A DNA stretch of 64,000 nt, from contig CM012954.1 of NCBI GenBank assembly GCA_000181795.3, forward strand, positions 3,308,582 to 3,372,581, read 5' to 3'. The position numbers and the translations under genes were made by a program. Below the pieces are notes generated by a model, which was not told the DNA's origin, ran no database searches, and saw nothing but the letters and a program-made list of their open reading frames with translations. This DNA comes from Trichinella spiralis (taxonomy: Eukaryota > Nematoda > Enoplea > Trichinellida > Trichinellidae). The first letter of the stretch is position 1. Each line of letters begins with the position of its first letter. Of this stretch, positions 49,331 through 61,668 are shown one piece after another.

Positions 49331-50430
49331 GAAACTTCTTATTCTTTCTTTTTACTTTTGATTATAATAATGGGTTAGTCAGTTTTGTAAAGATGTTGTT
49401 CATATTTTTTTTACTTTTGTGAGCGTTTTAAATTAGCCGAAAATGAATCTTAATCGTTTAAGTATTTATTTCAGGACGAACTGTTGTTTCTTTAAATACT
49501 ATATAGTACAAGTGAAAATGAGCGCTACTACTTTACTAAATAAGCTGTAAAATAATGGGAAATTTTTTATTTTCTTTTAAGATTTTTACTTTGTTTGCAA
49601 CTTTTGTAATATTTTAAACTCACACAGCAATGTCAGCGCTTTTTTTTTGCTTTTCAACTCTAAGCAAAAACACCCACATGCACAGTGTTGCGATCACTGA
49701 GATTGCAATCACATACAGTTGCTGCTCATACAGCTCAAGCTTTTATCTTTGTTTTTATTTTAATATGTTTTTTCAAAATATTTTGCTTTTTTTAAAATAC
49801 AAATACTCTATTGTCAACAGTAGAGCTTATCGTATCAGTGAGTCAGTGTTTTGACATTTTGAGCATTCATTTCACTTATACATGCATATATATAGCAGCA
49901 TACTTTTTCAAGCTGTTGCACGATATTCGAAAAGAAATTTGTTTTTTTTTCTTCAGCATACATATTTTCTGTATTTATTTGATCTGATTGGTGTGTAGGG
50001 TTTTTTCTATTCTGTTGACATTTTGATTGATTTCAAAGCATACGAGTGTTGTTATTGTTATTTACGCTGTATGCGAACATTTATCTATTTTTTCATTTTG
50101 GCCAAGCTTCAGTTCAGTTTAGTTCAGCAGCCTTGTACTCGTATTACAAAGCCAAAGTTGGGTATAAATTTTATTTTTTACGCGAAATGTACAAAAATAA
50201 TCTGTGCTATGATACAAAAATTCATGTTCCATCGTGGTGAAAAATTGATGGATGGTTGTTTGCTTTTTTTTCTATTTTGATTTCAATGCTGTGTTGCTTG
50301 TTTGTTGCTGAAAGCATTTTGTTGAAGTCGAATTTGTGTTGATTTGATTGAAATTTGTAGCGAACAATTTAAAATCAACTACTCACCGACCGTATCAAGG
50401 TGGAATTTCAATGTTGAGTAATTTGAGAAA

Positions 50431-50438
50431 ATGTGTGT

Positions 50439-50483
<45 letters not shown>
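50431..50483. repeat. (GT)n microsatellite followed by (TAG)n
   Basis: About 26 GT units with one interruption, followed at about 50506-50530 by AGT/TAG trinucleotides. Long ORFs over it are repeat artefacts. Confidence 0.92.
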
Positions 50484-50487
<4 letters not shown>

Positions 50488-53400
50488 GGCTTGTCGTGCT
50501 ATAGTAACAGTAGTAGTAGTAGTAGTAGTATAGTATGTATCCGGTTTGGCAGATTTGTTGCTGTGTGTGCGTTGGGTTGTTTCAAATTGCGCTTGATAGA
50601 GCTTCTTCATATGTTTCAACGTTCTGCGCTTTTGTCGGAAAAGGTTTTTACTTCGGCTCAAGTCGGCCATAGGAGAGCTGTTTTAATTTTCGCTGTTTAC
50701 CATGTGCAAAATTGAAAATGCCAATAATTTTATTTCTCTGCTGGAGCCGTTTACGTTTCCTGTCAGTCGCGTGCCAGATCTCTTTCGTTGCTTCAGATGA
50801 TTAAATGCGCAGTGTCGATCGGTCTGTTTCTTTTCTGCTTTGCCTTCCATTTATTCATTCATTCCCCACCTCTCTTTCTATTTTCTGACGCGTCCGTTGC
50901 GTACTGGCTAGGTTGGCTAATTTCGAGCTTACGGCGGCCAGGCTTTTCATCTTTTCAGCACAAGCACAGTGTTGTGGTTTTTCGATTGTTGGGAAAAGTT
51001 TGCCTCGGCCTTGGAAACGTATCTTGTTCGGTGGGGTGCTCAAAACCATGCACGCTAAGCTGAACGGGAGTGTCGTCTGGCCTGGACTGGCCTTTGCTTG
51101 TTCAAATCCAGAGTGAGACGGAGAGACAAGGAGCCGTTTGTGTTAGTGCAGCCAGCCAGTGCTTGTGCAAATGCGACACAGCACACAAGCACGTGTGGAA
51201 CCGATACCGGCACCGTAGTGTTGTTAGGCCGACCTTGCGACCCACCCACCCTCCCTCAGCTTGTTGATCTGTAAATTTTTTTCTTCTATTTGTACTAATC
51301 TTCAAGTTTTTCAGTACAAGCAGCTTGCAACGTGAAGTAAGCTGGCGAACGTGGTGAAGCACGCTGGTCGGTCGGTCGGTAGGCTGATCCGATTATTGTT
51401 CAGCGTTATCTGTTTGTTCAGCTTGATTGTTCATCATGCTTTTTTGGCTACTTCGCCTCGGCTATTTTCGCCTTTTCCACGCTGCTTGCTTGTCCAAGTC
51501 AACAGTGCCTTGGCGCCACGCTGAAACATTTTCACCACTCCACGGCCGGTTGTACTCTTGTTGAAGTAATAAATAGTAATAGTAATGATAATCTGTGTGT
51601 GTGTGTGAAACAAAAATGGAGAGAAACTGCATCATCTGAGCGTGATTGATTTCCCGTCTGCTATTCAGCTTATCTATCTGTTTCTTTTTGTCATCAGTAG
51701 TATTAGTATTAGTAGTAGTAGTGTTTTTTTCTTTTGTTTCATTTTGTTTTTCTCCTTTTTATTCCTTTGTTCAATATCCAGCTGAGCTACGGTGACTTGT
51801 ACTGTGTTGTTCCATGAGGAAAAGTGGAAAAAGGCCGAATTATAATTGATCGTCGAAGCGTGCCGATTGCGACTGGTGCTAGCTTCGGGTGGTCGGCACG
51901 GTTGACCGGTGTCCAAGCTGACTGAATTCGACATGCAGGCGAGTTGGAAGAATCACAGCGGGTGTGGACGGAGTTGGCTTTGTTTGTGGAATTGTGAAGA
52001 AATGAGCTAGCTGTCTGGTCGTCGTTGTTGTTGTGCTCGTTGACGAGATCGCCTCCGGCTTTCGAGATAACAGCCGGACACCAGATTGTGCCCCGGGGTC
52101 GATCGGTCAGCCACTGCTGTAGTAGCCAGTTAATGGAGTAGTTAGTAGCAGCTTGTTTGTTACTTTGCTTTGCTGCTCGCTTGCGGCCAAAGGTCAGGCG
52201 AAGAAAGCTTCGGCTTCAACTGGACCAGTTGATATCTCAACCAGCCGTTTGAGAAGGTCACTGAACCGATGTATCTATCTGTACTATTTTACAGAGGTAG
52301 ATGGACGCGGTGGGGAGGGGACGACTGATCGACTTTTGCACAGTTCGTCAAATTCCAAATTTCACTTTACGAAATAGGCTATTATTATTATTATCATCAT
52401 CGTTATTTACGCACAAATGATATATCACTGATAAAAAGCTTTTATTCAAGATAAAGAAAGAGTTATCTTGAACTTCCTCCTACTGTTATTATTCTAACAA
52501 TGTTTTGTAAAAACAGACTTAAAAGTTAATTTTTTCAATGCTAATCTTTTTATATCGGTTATTGTTTTATTATTCTTTTTTTATATTATGAATCCTGCTT
52601 GAATTTTCCATCCTGTCACCGACTGACTGGACGAAACGCTTGACAGAATTTTCGTTTTGCATTTAAGCATTAAAATCTCAGCAGCTTACTTCACTTTGTC
52701 AAAATCGTTCGGTTGGTTATCTGTGCTTGTTGGTTTGCTGTGCTTTGCAAATTTTTATGAAGCGGTTTATTCTGCATTTTCATGTATCAGAATTTTATAT
52801 TTCACCATCATCGTCTTTTATTTTCGTACTCGATTCAGGGATTGCCATTAATTGGATGCAGTTTGCTTCTTCTTCTTCTTCTTCTTCTTTCTTCTAGCTT
52901 TTTCTGAACATTAAAAAGAAAGTTGCAAAAATGAATGAAGATTGCTCGTCTGCAAAGAAAGATTTGGAATGCTGAACGCTTTGCTTTGTCATTTAGCAGT
53001 AAACTTCTTCAAATTGACGGGACGATGACGTTACAATTAGCGCATCGAGAAAAACAGTTTAGCCATTGGATTTGATTTTTCTGGGATGACGATGAAAAAT
53101 GATTTCAACAAGCATTTTGAATGACAGTTTCGAATTTTAATTGCGTTGCGTCCGCTGTGGCGGCAGGTGATTTTCATTTCAAAAAGTATGATTTATTTTT
53201 TAGCGGCTGTTGTTCAATTTATTGTCAACAATTATATTTTATTTCGTGCAGTTGAATTTTCGATTTTATTTACTGCTAACGCATTTGAGGTTTTTTTTAC
53301 AATTTCAATGAACCAATGCGAAAGAGTTCATTTACACTTTAGAATACGTTGATGAGTACGTATTATTAGTATTATATTTCACTTTACAATTTGAATAACC

Positions 53401-54800
53401 AACCAACCCAGTTATAAGCCTATTACGAAACGTTTTAGTAAATAATGCATTTCCTGTATGATAAGATATCTTTTAGTCAGGTCATCGCGGATGATTGCTG
53501 TATGATTGCTTTACGTACGCTTATCTGTTGGCAAATGCTTTGATTCGAGCGATTAGCTAAGCGTCAGCGATGATTTTGTTCAAGCTTGACCTCGTTTGTT
53601 CTTTTACTGCTCCACTCTGCTCTGCTGTTTTCCGGCTTTTATCCATTCAGGTTGCATTATTTTTTTTATAATTTTATAAACGAACGAATAGCATAACCAC
53701 ATTTACTGCCAGTTTTGTTTCGCTAGTATTTTGTTTCTTCAGCTCAGGCAATTAATTTTCTTGCTCTCTTTTGTTGTTGTGTGGTGGCTTACGCATGTCG
53801 GAGAGCATATTTCAATTTCTCGTTATCTACTCGTTTGTAACGATTAAAATCTGTTGTGTAGTCGGGTTAGATTAGAATTTAGAATATCACGCGCACTGCT
53901 TGATGTATATATATATATATAATGCATATGTAGAGAGAGGTTGAAAAATGACAGACGTTTTCCATAGACAGGGTTGAACCATCATTTTTGCTTTATTGAC
54001 GTCGTTGCCTAACAGTAAAGGCTGCTTTTGTGCTTTGGCTGTCGCAAACGATCAGACGACTGAATGCGATGGCCATATTTCATTGCTGCTTCAGTGGACG
54101 TTCGAACACTGATATAATAATAATAATAATAATAATAGCTTGAACACAAGAAGCAAGAAGACTGTTTAGTATTGATTTTTCTCGACGGTTGTTGGTGGGT
54201 GTCGGCTTTGTTTCGTTTGTGAAAATGGCCGGCTCGTTTTTCTTTCGGTGGAAAATAAATGGCAGGAAAAGGCATCGCAACCAACTCAGCTTAGCCGAAA
54301 TGTCCAACGTCGACAAATGGTCGGTTCAGGTTGAGAGGCCATTGCAGTTGTCAGTTTCTGATGGATTGGTCAAAAAGCGTGCTCGGCTTCTGGCGTTGTG
54401 GTTTTGCTTTGTGACCCCCGTTCGCTGCTCTGCACGTTTTTTCTCTCTGCCAAACTTCTGCTACCGCCATCACCACAGTCAGCACCAGGCCATACTAAGT
54501 CGAGCAACTTCTGTTTTGATTTTGAAATTGTATTGCTTTTTTTAATTAAATTACACGCATTGGAAAAGAAAGAAAAGCTTATAATAATGAATAAGTGAGT
54601 GAGTAATGGAAAGCGTATTTTAAAGAAGAAAATATACAGTTTATTAACACGTAGTCTGGTAGTTCAATGAAAATGGCCTTTTTGTTCAGGTTGGCATCTG
54701 GAGACCGTCAACTGTTCGTCCATAAATATTTATTTATGCTCATAAAAGTCGATGCATGTCTGAACATGAAATTACGTTTTCTATATATATTTGTATGTAT

Positions 54801-54931
54801 GTATTCATAACACAGTGTAGAAAATGATCCATCTCTTCAACTAGACAACCGATGGCCATCAGATAGTGATAACACTGGCCACAAGGCGAACGGAAAAGTG
54901 CAACCAGTGATGACAGAAGCGTCGTAAACAC
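54801..54931 (-). repeat. 131-bp repeat, copy A (inverted relative to copy B)
   Basis: Its reverse complement aligns without gaps to 56044-56174, with 12 differences in 131 positions (about 91% identity), 10 of them transitions. Both copies are open over 43 codons in the same frame (...FRSPCGQCYHYLMAIGCLVE... here). The family is not recognised. Confidence 0.85.
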
Positions 54932-56043
54932 AAACACGTATATATCTGTGTGTGAGAGAATATGCTTATTTTTTCGATTTTCGTTCTTGTTTATTGTTGC
55001 AGTGTGAGCAGATGTAATTGTAATGTTATTAAGACGAGACCACCAAGCCGGCGGTGGGTGGAGTCTGGTCGATTCGAATGGAAACTTATAGTAAAAAGCG
55101 ACTTTGTATTCTAATCGGGCCATTAGCTGCAGCTATGAATGCCAAGATACGACTTGCACCTGCCGTTCTCTTTGCTTGTTCCACCTGCGCTAGTCTTGTC
55201 CGGCGGTCTTTGCCTTCACCTACACAGTGGGATATTGTCGACATTGGTTTCCTATTGTGAAAAGAGTAAGATGCATATAATGCAAACAGAAAGAAAGAAA
55301 ATTTAGCGAAATAGCTATCTAGTTATTTACTTAGCTGGCCTACTCTGGCGATGGTTGATCTTTATCTTTTGCTTTGGTTTATATAAGCTAATTGAACCGA
55401 ATGCACGCATTTCCGGCGCTTATCGACATCGTGCAATTGGGAATTAGCTGGTGAGCTGTTTGCATCACAAATCTGAGTTGAATATCTTTTCCAAATCTTT
55501 GCTCTTCTGGTATGTGAGTCGATTTTCAGGGCCGTGGCACGCATGATCTACTTAATTTAGCTTTTGCCGCCGCCGCCTCAGCTAAATTGTCCTGCCTTTT
55601 AGTGTAGTGTTATATATATATATATATATACACGTATGTAATTGCTATTGACGTTTTGGCTTTTTGAAGACTCTATTCCCTCACGGCCTAGCGTGGGAGT
55701 GTAGGACTTTTATTAGGCGACAATTCTTGCGCGACCCGGCGCCGTCGTCGTCGATGACACTTTTACAAGGCATTGTCGGAATTTATTGCTAAGCCGAAGA
55801 TGGCTTTTCTTCATCCACCTGGCCATTTCTGAGCACACTATGTGTGTTGTGTCTATAAAGAGAAGTTGCATTTCGCTTTTTATTCTATTATTTTTGTGCG
55901 AACAGAAATGAGAATATTTATTTTTCTATTCTGACTTTATTATTCTTTTGTTCCTGCATGCTGAATGTTTTATTTTTGTTGACTTTGAACGTTTCGTCTG
56001 AGATCAAGGTCGACAATATTCATATGCTTGCATGCATGTGTAT

Positions 56044-56174
56044 GTGTTTACGGCGCTTCTGTCATCTCCGGTTGCACTTTTTCGTTCGCATTGTGGCCAG
56101 TGTTGTCACCATCTGATGGCCGTTGGCTGTCTGGTTGAAGAGATGGATCATTTTCTGCACTGTGTTATGAATAC
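56044..56174 (+). repeat. 131-bp repeat, copy B
   Basis: Partner of the inverted copy at 54801-54931. The open frame reads ...FRSHCGQCCHHLMAVGCLVE... and ends in a stop just past the repeat. Roughly half of the differences change an amino acid, so there is no clear sign of protein-level constraint. It may be a short mobile-element fragment or a duplicated exon. Confidence 0.85.
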
Positions 56175-56778
56175 CATGTAAAGAGTCTCTGTTATTGGTG
56201 TTGTTGTCGTCATCGTTGTTGTTTATTATATTTCTTATTTTTGATACTGATCTGGTAAACTGATACCTCCAGGTTAAAGCTTGAAGCTGACAGATGACAT
56301 GTTTTAACGATGTATACACGCATGGTCTGTAGTTGTAAAATGGTAAAAGTTCAGCTCGTTTACTGACAGAGAAATTGGATCATGCTGAAAAGTGTGAGAT
56401 GGATGCGTGTGTATGTGTACGCGCATATTTATACCAGATATATAATATAAATATGATCTGTATAATCAGTTACTCATGGCCATGGCTTCATTTGCCACCT
56501 CTGCCAAGCGACACTTTGCGTGGCAGTGGCGAAGCAGTTTGAATTTTTATTTCTTCAGCAGAGTAGACTTTTTATAGTTCAGGGTCATGGAACACAACGT
56601 GAAACTGATTTTTCCTTGTTCGTCGAAACGCTTAAATGATTTCTCGTCAGAATTGCTTGCTTTGAATTTGCCGCAGTTGTTGCAGTTGCAATTCCTCAAG
56701 GAATTTCATCTGTCCCACTTTCTTTGTGCTTGTTCTGCTTACAACAGCTTGGAAATTCTATTGTTAACATCATCGCTT

Positions 56779-56892
56779 TATGGAACTGGGTTTGTAAAAT
56801 TGTTGTTGGTAATTTTTTTCGCTTATACTGTTTTTTGAAAAATGAAAAAATGCACTAATGTGTAAAAAGTATTTTTTGATTTCACATATTTC
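56779..56892 (+). repeat. About 115-bp dispersed repeat, copy 1
   Basis: Begins TATGGAACTGGGTTTG and aligns along its length, with few small differences, to 58324-58437. It is non-coding in appearance. Family unknown. Confidence 0.8.
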
Positions 56893-57106
56893 TACAGTGC
56901 TGCTGACCGTACGCAGTTCAAGCACTAAATTCGGTTGCCATGCAAAGGTAATAGGAGAACGCAGGTGTTTATTTGTTTAATTATTTTTTGTTTTTTTCTT
57001 TAATTTTCATAGAAAGTATAATTTAAGTTAAAAAACAGACAGCTCTTTCCTGTTTTCAAATTTTTCTCAGTTTGCACGCCAGTTACGTTTGAAATTATTT
57101 ATCCCT

Positions 57107-57133
57107 TGTTATCTTATCTTATCTTATCTTATT
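57107..57133 (-). promoter_or_regulatory. Cluster of GATA-type sites
   Basis: TTATC is repeated in tandem (four to five copies) on the plus strand, i.e. GATAA on the minus strand, with another TTATC near 57158. Clustered GATAA sites are typical binding sites for GATA factors, which drive gut and epidermal genes in nematodes. It could equally be a plain pentanucleotide repeat. Confidence 0.3.
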
Positions 57134-58293
57134 CTTTTTTACTACCAGATACTTTATCATCAGTGCGATTGATGCTTCTTAGTCTACAGAGAAGTTGAAA
57201 GCAGTGAAAATCACCATTTTGCTGGAGGCTTATTTTCACAAAGCACATGTGCTAAACGCACAATGGAATGGCATTTATTTTGAAATACTTTTTCACATTG
57301 TAGTTGACTTCAACATTTATTTGCATGCGAATGGGATGTTTGTGTTTTATAACGTCTATGGAGGAGGAGGAGGAGGAGGAGGAGAATTGCTTCCATAGTC
57401 TATTTTAAAGATTAGATGAAATTTTCAAACTTGATTGCTGAGCTCAAGTAGATCCACTTCGTCTTATCTATGACACTAACACGAACAGTATAAAACGGCC
57501 ATCGATGACTGAAAAACGTTGTGTACAGAGTGAGCTACCTGCTGCTCAAGTACCATCGCTAGTTGTAGCAGTGATAGTTATCTAGAATCTAGATCAATGT
57601 GGCGTACAGTGTGTGCACTTTTATTATTCAGCTTGCGTGAGTAAAATTTTAGCTTCTTGAAATTGTAAATACACAATAAAAGCTAAATTATTTGTTTTCA
57701 CATGATAAAGGATGATGGAAAATTTTCCGTTGCGCACTTTGTTAACTTTTTTGTTGTGAACTAAGTGAAATTGTAGGAAATGATGAATTAGCTGTCTATC
57801 ATTGGAGCCTCTTTGTTTATATCTTTATCATTTTATTTATTTATTTATTTTTGTCCATTCGTCTGTCTGTCAGCTTGCTTATTTAAGCGTTTTTCAAAGT
57901 TTAAAGAGTAATAGAGTTCACTCGACTAACGTTTGGCAGTAAATTTTTAATATGGTGACAATGTGATGCGCTGCGTTGGGTGGTGTTTGGCTTCAATTGA
58001 GAAAAGTGGTAGTTAGCTAAAAGTCGACGTTTTTCGGCTTGACCGATCGCGACGCATATTTTAGGCTTTTGATTTTTCTACTCTTCAACTCTCAGAGCAA
58101 CAGCTGCTGGTTTGTGGTCAATGTTGAGTTATAAATAAAGTGACGATGGTCGGGAATCGAGCCCACAAGGCTCACAATGGCATATGGTCGTTTGTGTCTC
58201 GGGGGGAAGCGTGATTTTTCAACTGGCAGATTGGTGGCGCGTGCGTACACAAGCACACGCCAAAAGGCTGTGTGTTGAGCTAAACCTTCTCCA

Positions 58294-58294
58294 G

Positions 58295-58323
<29 letters not shown>
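58294..58323. repeat. (TA)n microsatellite adjoining dispersed repeat copy 2
   Basis: About 15 TA units directly abutting the repeat that starts at 58324. Confidence 0.9.
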
Positions 58324-58326
<3 letters not shown>

Positions 58327-58437
58327 GGAACTGGGTTTGTAAAATTGTTATAGGTAATTGTTTTTGCTTTCTTGTTTTTTGAAAAATGAGAAAATGCACT
58401 AATTTGTAAAAAGTATTTTATTATTTCACAAATGTGT
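58324..58437 (+). repeat. About 115-bp dispersed repeat, copy 2
   Basis: Direct repeat of 56779-56892, about 1.55 kb apart. The left edge coincides with the end of a TA microsatellite, as expected for an element that inserted at or carries a TA run. Confidence 0.8.
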
Positions 58438-59260
58438 ATATATACGAACGTATGTATGTATGTATACAATGACAGTTTTGTTAGTTAGCCCTTCGATCAC
58501 TTGAAAGGGCTGCTGATTAGCTGTTTGCACAGTATAAAAGTGTTGTATGCATTTATTTTACTACTGCAAGTGAAATTTATAAATTAACACATGCTATGTT
58601 AAGTTTTGTTTAATAATTTAGTAGTTAAGCTCCGTTTCTCTTATTTTGCTTTTTTTTTGTTTGCTACTGATGTGAGTGATTGAATGAACTGCTTCATCGT
58701 CACAAAACCGATGTTCGCAGTACTTCGTTCGGGTCAACGCTTCTTCAACTGTGTGCTGCGCGCTGTGTTTGGTGCACAGTTTGGTTAATTTTTTTGGTTT
58801 TGGCCGTGTGTACAGAATTGATTAACAGTGTTTGTCTGGTCGCTTGGCGATACTGGATAGAGAACAAGCCTGAGGACGAGTGGCGGCCTCGACGATTGAC
58901 TGGCGATAAATCAAAACGGCGCTTGGACTTGTTGCCAATGACCGACTGACCGGTCCGGCCGGCGGCTAATCGGACTTGGATCACACCTCACCGCTTGCTT
59001 GGCCAGGGTTGGCTTTTATTTTTATCGTCACTCTTTTTCTGGCCTGACGGGCACTTGGCCCTGTCAATTGCTTCAAGCTCGCCTCTACACCCCGGTGGCC
59101 AGTGTCCACCTGGCGCCAACCGTTAACGCGCTTCGTTCATCGTTTCCTCGCTTACTTTTTATTTTCATAAAAAATATTTTTGATCAGAAAAGCAAGCTGT
59201 GTTTACGTTCTTGTTTGTTTAGTTTTGGCAGTATTTAAAAAAACTGGATCTTCCAAGCAG

Positions 59261-59549
59261 AATCACCTGTGAGAACGGCGTGGCGGAAGTGAAATTTGGA
59301 CACGTTTGCAAGCAGAAATCTGCGGAAAGAGCAGGAGAAAGGGGAGGAGGTGGAATAAGAAGAATAATCGTACCAATAGCAGCAACGTTGACCGATCTAC
59401 CGTCAGGGAGGGCGGCGGCAACTTTTGAAATTAAAGAACAAACGAGACGACAACGTCAATTAGCCGGCGCTTCAGCAGCGGTGGTCGAGGACGACTCTTG
59501 CTATTCAGACTACGCTTCCATTGAGTACAGCAGTCGAGCGAACGTTATC
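59261..59549 (+). CDS. prkl-1: Possible extra N-terminal coding part of the prickle first exon
   Basis: This GC-rich segment is open and in frame with the prickle ATG at 59550 but has no ATG of its own. It begins right after an acceptor-like ttccaagcag and reads ...[19 protein letters not shown]... and ...[18 protein letters not shown].... If an upstream exon splices to 59261, the protein gains about 96 residues plus that exon. If not, this is 5' UTR that happens to be open. Confidence 0.35.
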
Positions 59550-61637
59550 ATGTCCGGCACGTTGTCATCGGGAACGGACCTGATGCACACACGTGAAGGT
59601 GGCAGCAGTAGTCTTGGAAATTATACTTTGTCATCGTTGGAAGAGGACCCCGCTGCACCACCGACCACTGGTGCCGCCGTGAATTCGTCAATTTCCTTTG
59701 AGAAGAGGCAGCGGTTACGCAACGGCGCCGTTCATCGACACTTCCCATCTTCTTCTGCTGCCCGTTTTCGACATTATCGACACTCTACCTCAGACGATGA
59801 CTCTGGATGTGCGATCGAGGACTACGCTTGGGTACCGTCGGGTCTGCATCCATGGATGGTAAGAAATAAATAAAAGCCTTTTCCTTTGAAAAGTTGCCAA
59901 AATTTTTTGACCATTGCATGCCTGCTTGCCTTCAGTTTTAACAAATAATCTCGAAACTATTTCATCAAACTTGCTTAGCTGTGGGACTAACTTTTGCACC
60001 AGTCATTATGCCATATCTTCGTCTCTATTCCACTCATTTTAAGCAATTAAAGTAGGATAGTAATTCAGCGCATTCACAAAATATACTCGTATGTGTGTGT
60101 ATGTATGTATGTATGTATGTACGTATCTGGATAGTTGTGTTTGTTATCTGAAATGAATTTCACTAATAATGACCATTGTATAATTTGTAGAAGGAATAAT
60201 TTGTTTAACGTTTTTAACATGCCAATAGATGCCTGTGACGCATTAAATGGCTATTGCCAATTAAGTGATAATTATAATTGATGGAAAGTTTATTACTATG
60301 GTTTCAGTTGGTTTACTTATTCATTAACTGTTGCTATTTTTATGTTTCATTAATTAGTAAATGTGAATTTTTTGTTTATGCAGATCCAGCAGTATTTTTC
60401 GAGGTTGCCTGAGAAGAAAATACCGTATGTGAAAAGTGCAGGCGAGAGATGGCGTGTACATCAGCTGTTGTTGCAACTGCCACCACAGGATAACGACGCA
60501 CGTTATTGTCGTAGCTTGTCGGCCAAAGAGGAGAAAGAGTTGCGCATTTTTAGTCAACGACGTAAGCGTGAGGCGCTTGGGCGTGGTACGGTTCAGATGC
60601 TTCATCGTCTGCTTCGTCGAGACATGGCGTGTCGACAGTGTTGCCAGCGATTTCAAATTGGTGAGGTGGCGGTCTTTGCGCATCGTCTGAACTCCACCAC
60701 CGCCTGGCATCCGTGTTGCTTTGTCTGTCACACGTGCCAAGAGCTGTTGATCGACTTGATCTATTTTCACAAAGATGGCAATATTTATTGCGGAAGGCAT
60801 CATGCGGAAATATTGAAACCACGTTGTGCAGCTTGTGATGAGGTATGGGGAATTTTTTCTTGGCAATATTTTTTCATTTTTATTGTTTCAATTTTGTTTC
60901 CTTTGCAGATTATATTCGCTGACGAGTGCATTGAAGCGGAAGGCCAGTCTTGGCATTTGAATCACTTTACCTGCTTCGAATGCAGCGTTTGCTTGGGCGG
61001 TTCGCGCTACGTGATGCGTGATTCACATCCAGTTTGCTTGCCCTGTTACAGAACGGTTTACGAACAGCAGTGCTTTGCATGTCACCAAGAAATCGCCGAA
61101 ACGGATGCTCGGATGAGTTACGGTCAGCGACAGTGGCATGCGAATAACAGTTGTTTCTCTTGTCAAACGTGCGGCGTACCGTTGCTTGGGCGTGCGTTCT
61201 GCTCCCAAACGGACGGTCTGTATTGTGGTGACGCTGGCTGCAAGTCCTCTGTTCAGACGAGCCAATCTGGCGGTGGTAACAATGGCTTGATGTCAATCCA
61301 CCATTCATCTAGTAGTCGTGAGGCGATTTATCGACGCACTTGTTTCGACCGTGGTGAGCTAAACTGTCAGCAATTGAAGCATACTGCTGCTGTTGCTTCA
61401 TCATCATCATCATCTTATTGTTGTTCATGTTATCGTTGTCAGCATAAAGAAAAGTTCTCGACTGACGAAGAAGACGGCCACAACCAGCGTCCTCGACGAC
61501 ATCATCCCAGTAATAATAATAATAATAGTCACCCCGATGAACGTTGTTGCCAACCTGTGGATAATAGCGGCACCGGTGATCCGGTGTACGAAACGATCGC
61601 GTCCAACATGAATAGTCAAGGTGAAAACAGTGGTTCA

Positions 61638-61668
<31 letters not shown>

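Larger units (their letters stand above)
49400..59260. other. Long region upstream of the prickle gene with GC-richer islands
   Basis: No gene is recognised. GC-richer, non-repetitive islands occur at about 50850-51260, 51780-52370, 54180-54500, 55030-55260, 55680-55830 and 58680-59130, separated by AT-rich DNA and microsatellites. They could be 5' UTR exons, promoters or enhancers of the prickle gene, or degraded duplicated sequence. One island (54225 onward) has an ATG-initiated plus-strand frame (MAGSFFFRWKINGRKRH...) without a clear donor. The repeat pairs at 54801/56044 and 56779/58324 also lie here. Confidence 0.4.

Noticed and set aside
54225-54545. ATG-initiated ORF MAGSFFFRWKINGRKRH... 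upstream of prickle
   Set aside because: No homology recognised, no clear donor joining it to prickle, and the second half reads like non-coding sequence; mentioned only as an island.
58139-58200. tRNA-like T-arm (CTCGATTCCC on the minus strand)
   Set aside because: The T-stem has a mismatch, and no D-arm, anticodon arm or acceptor stem can be folded at the right spacing.
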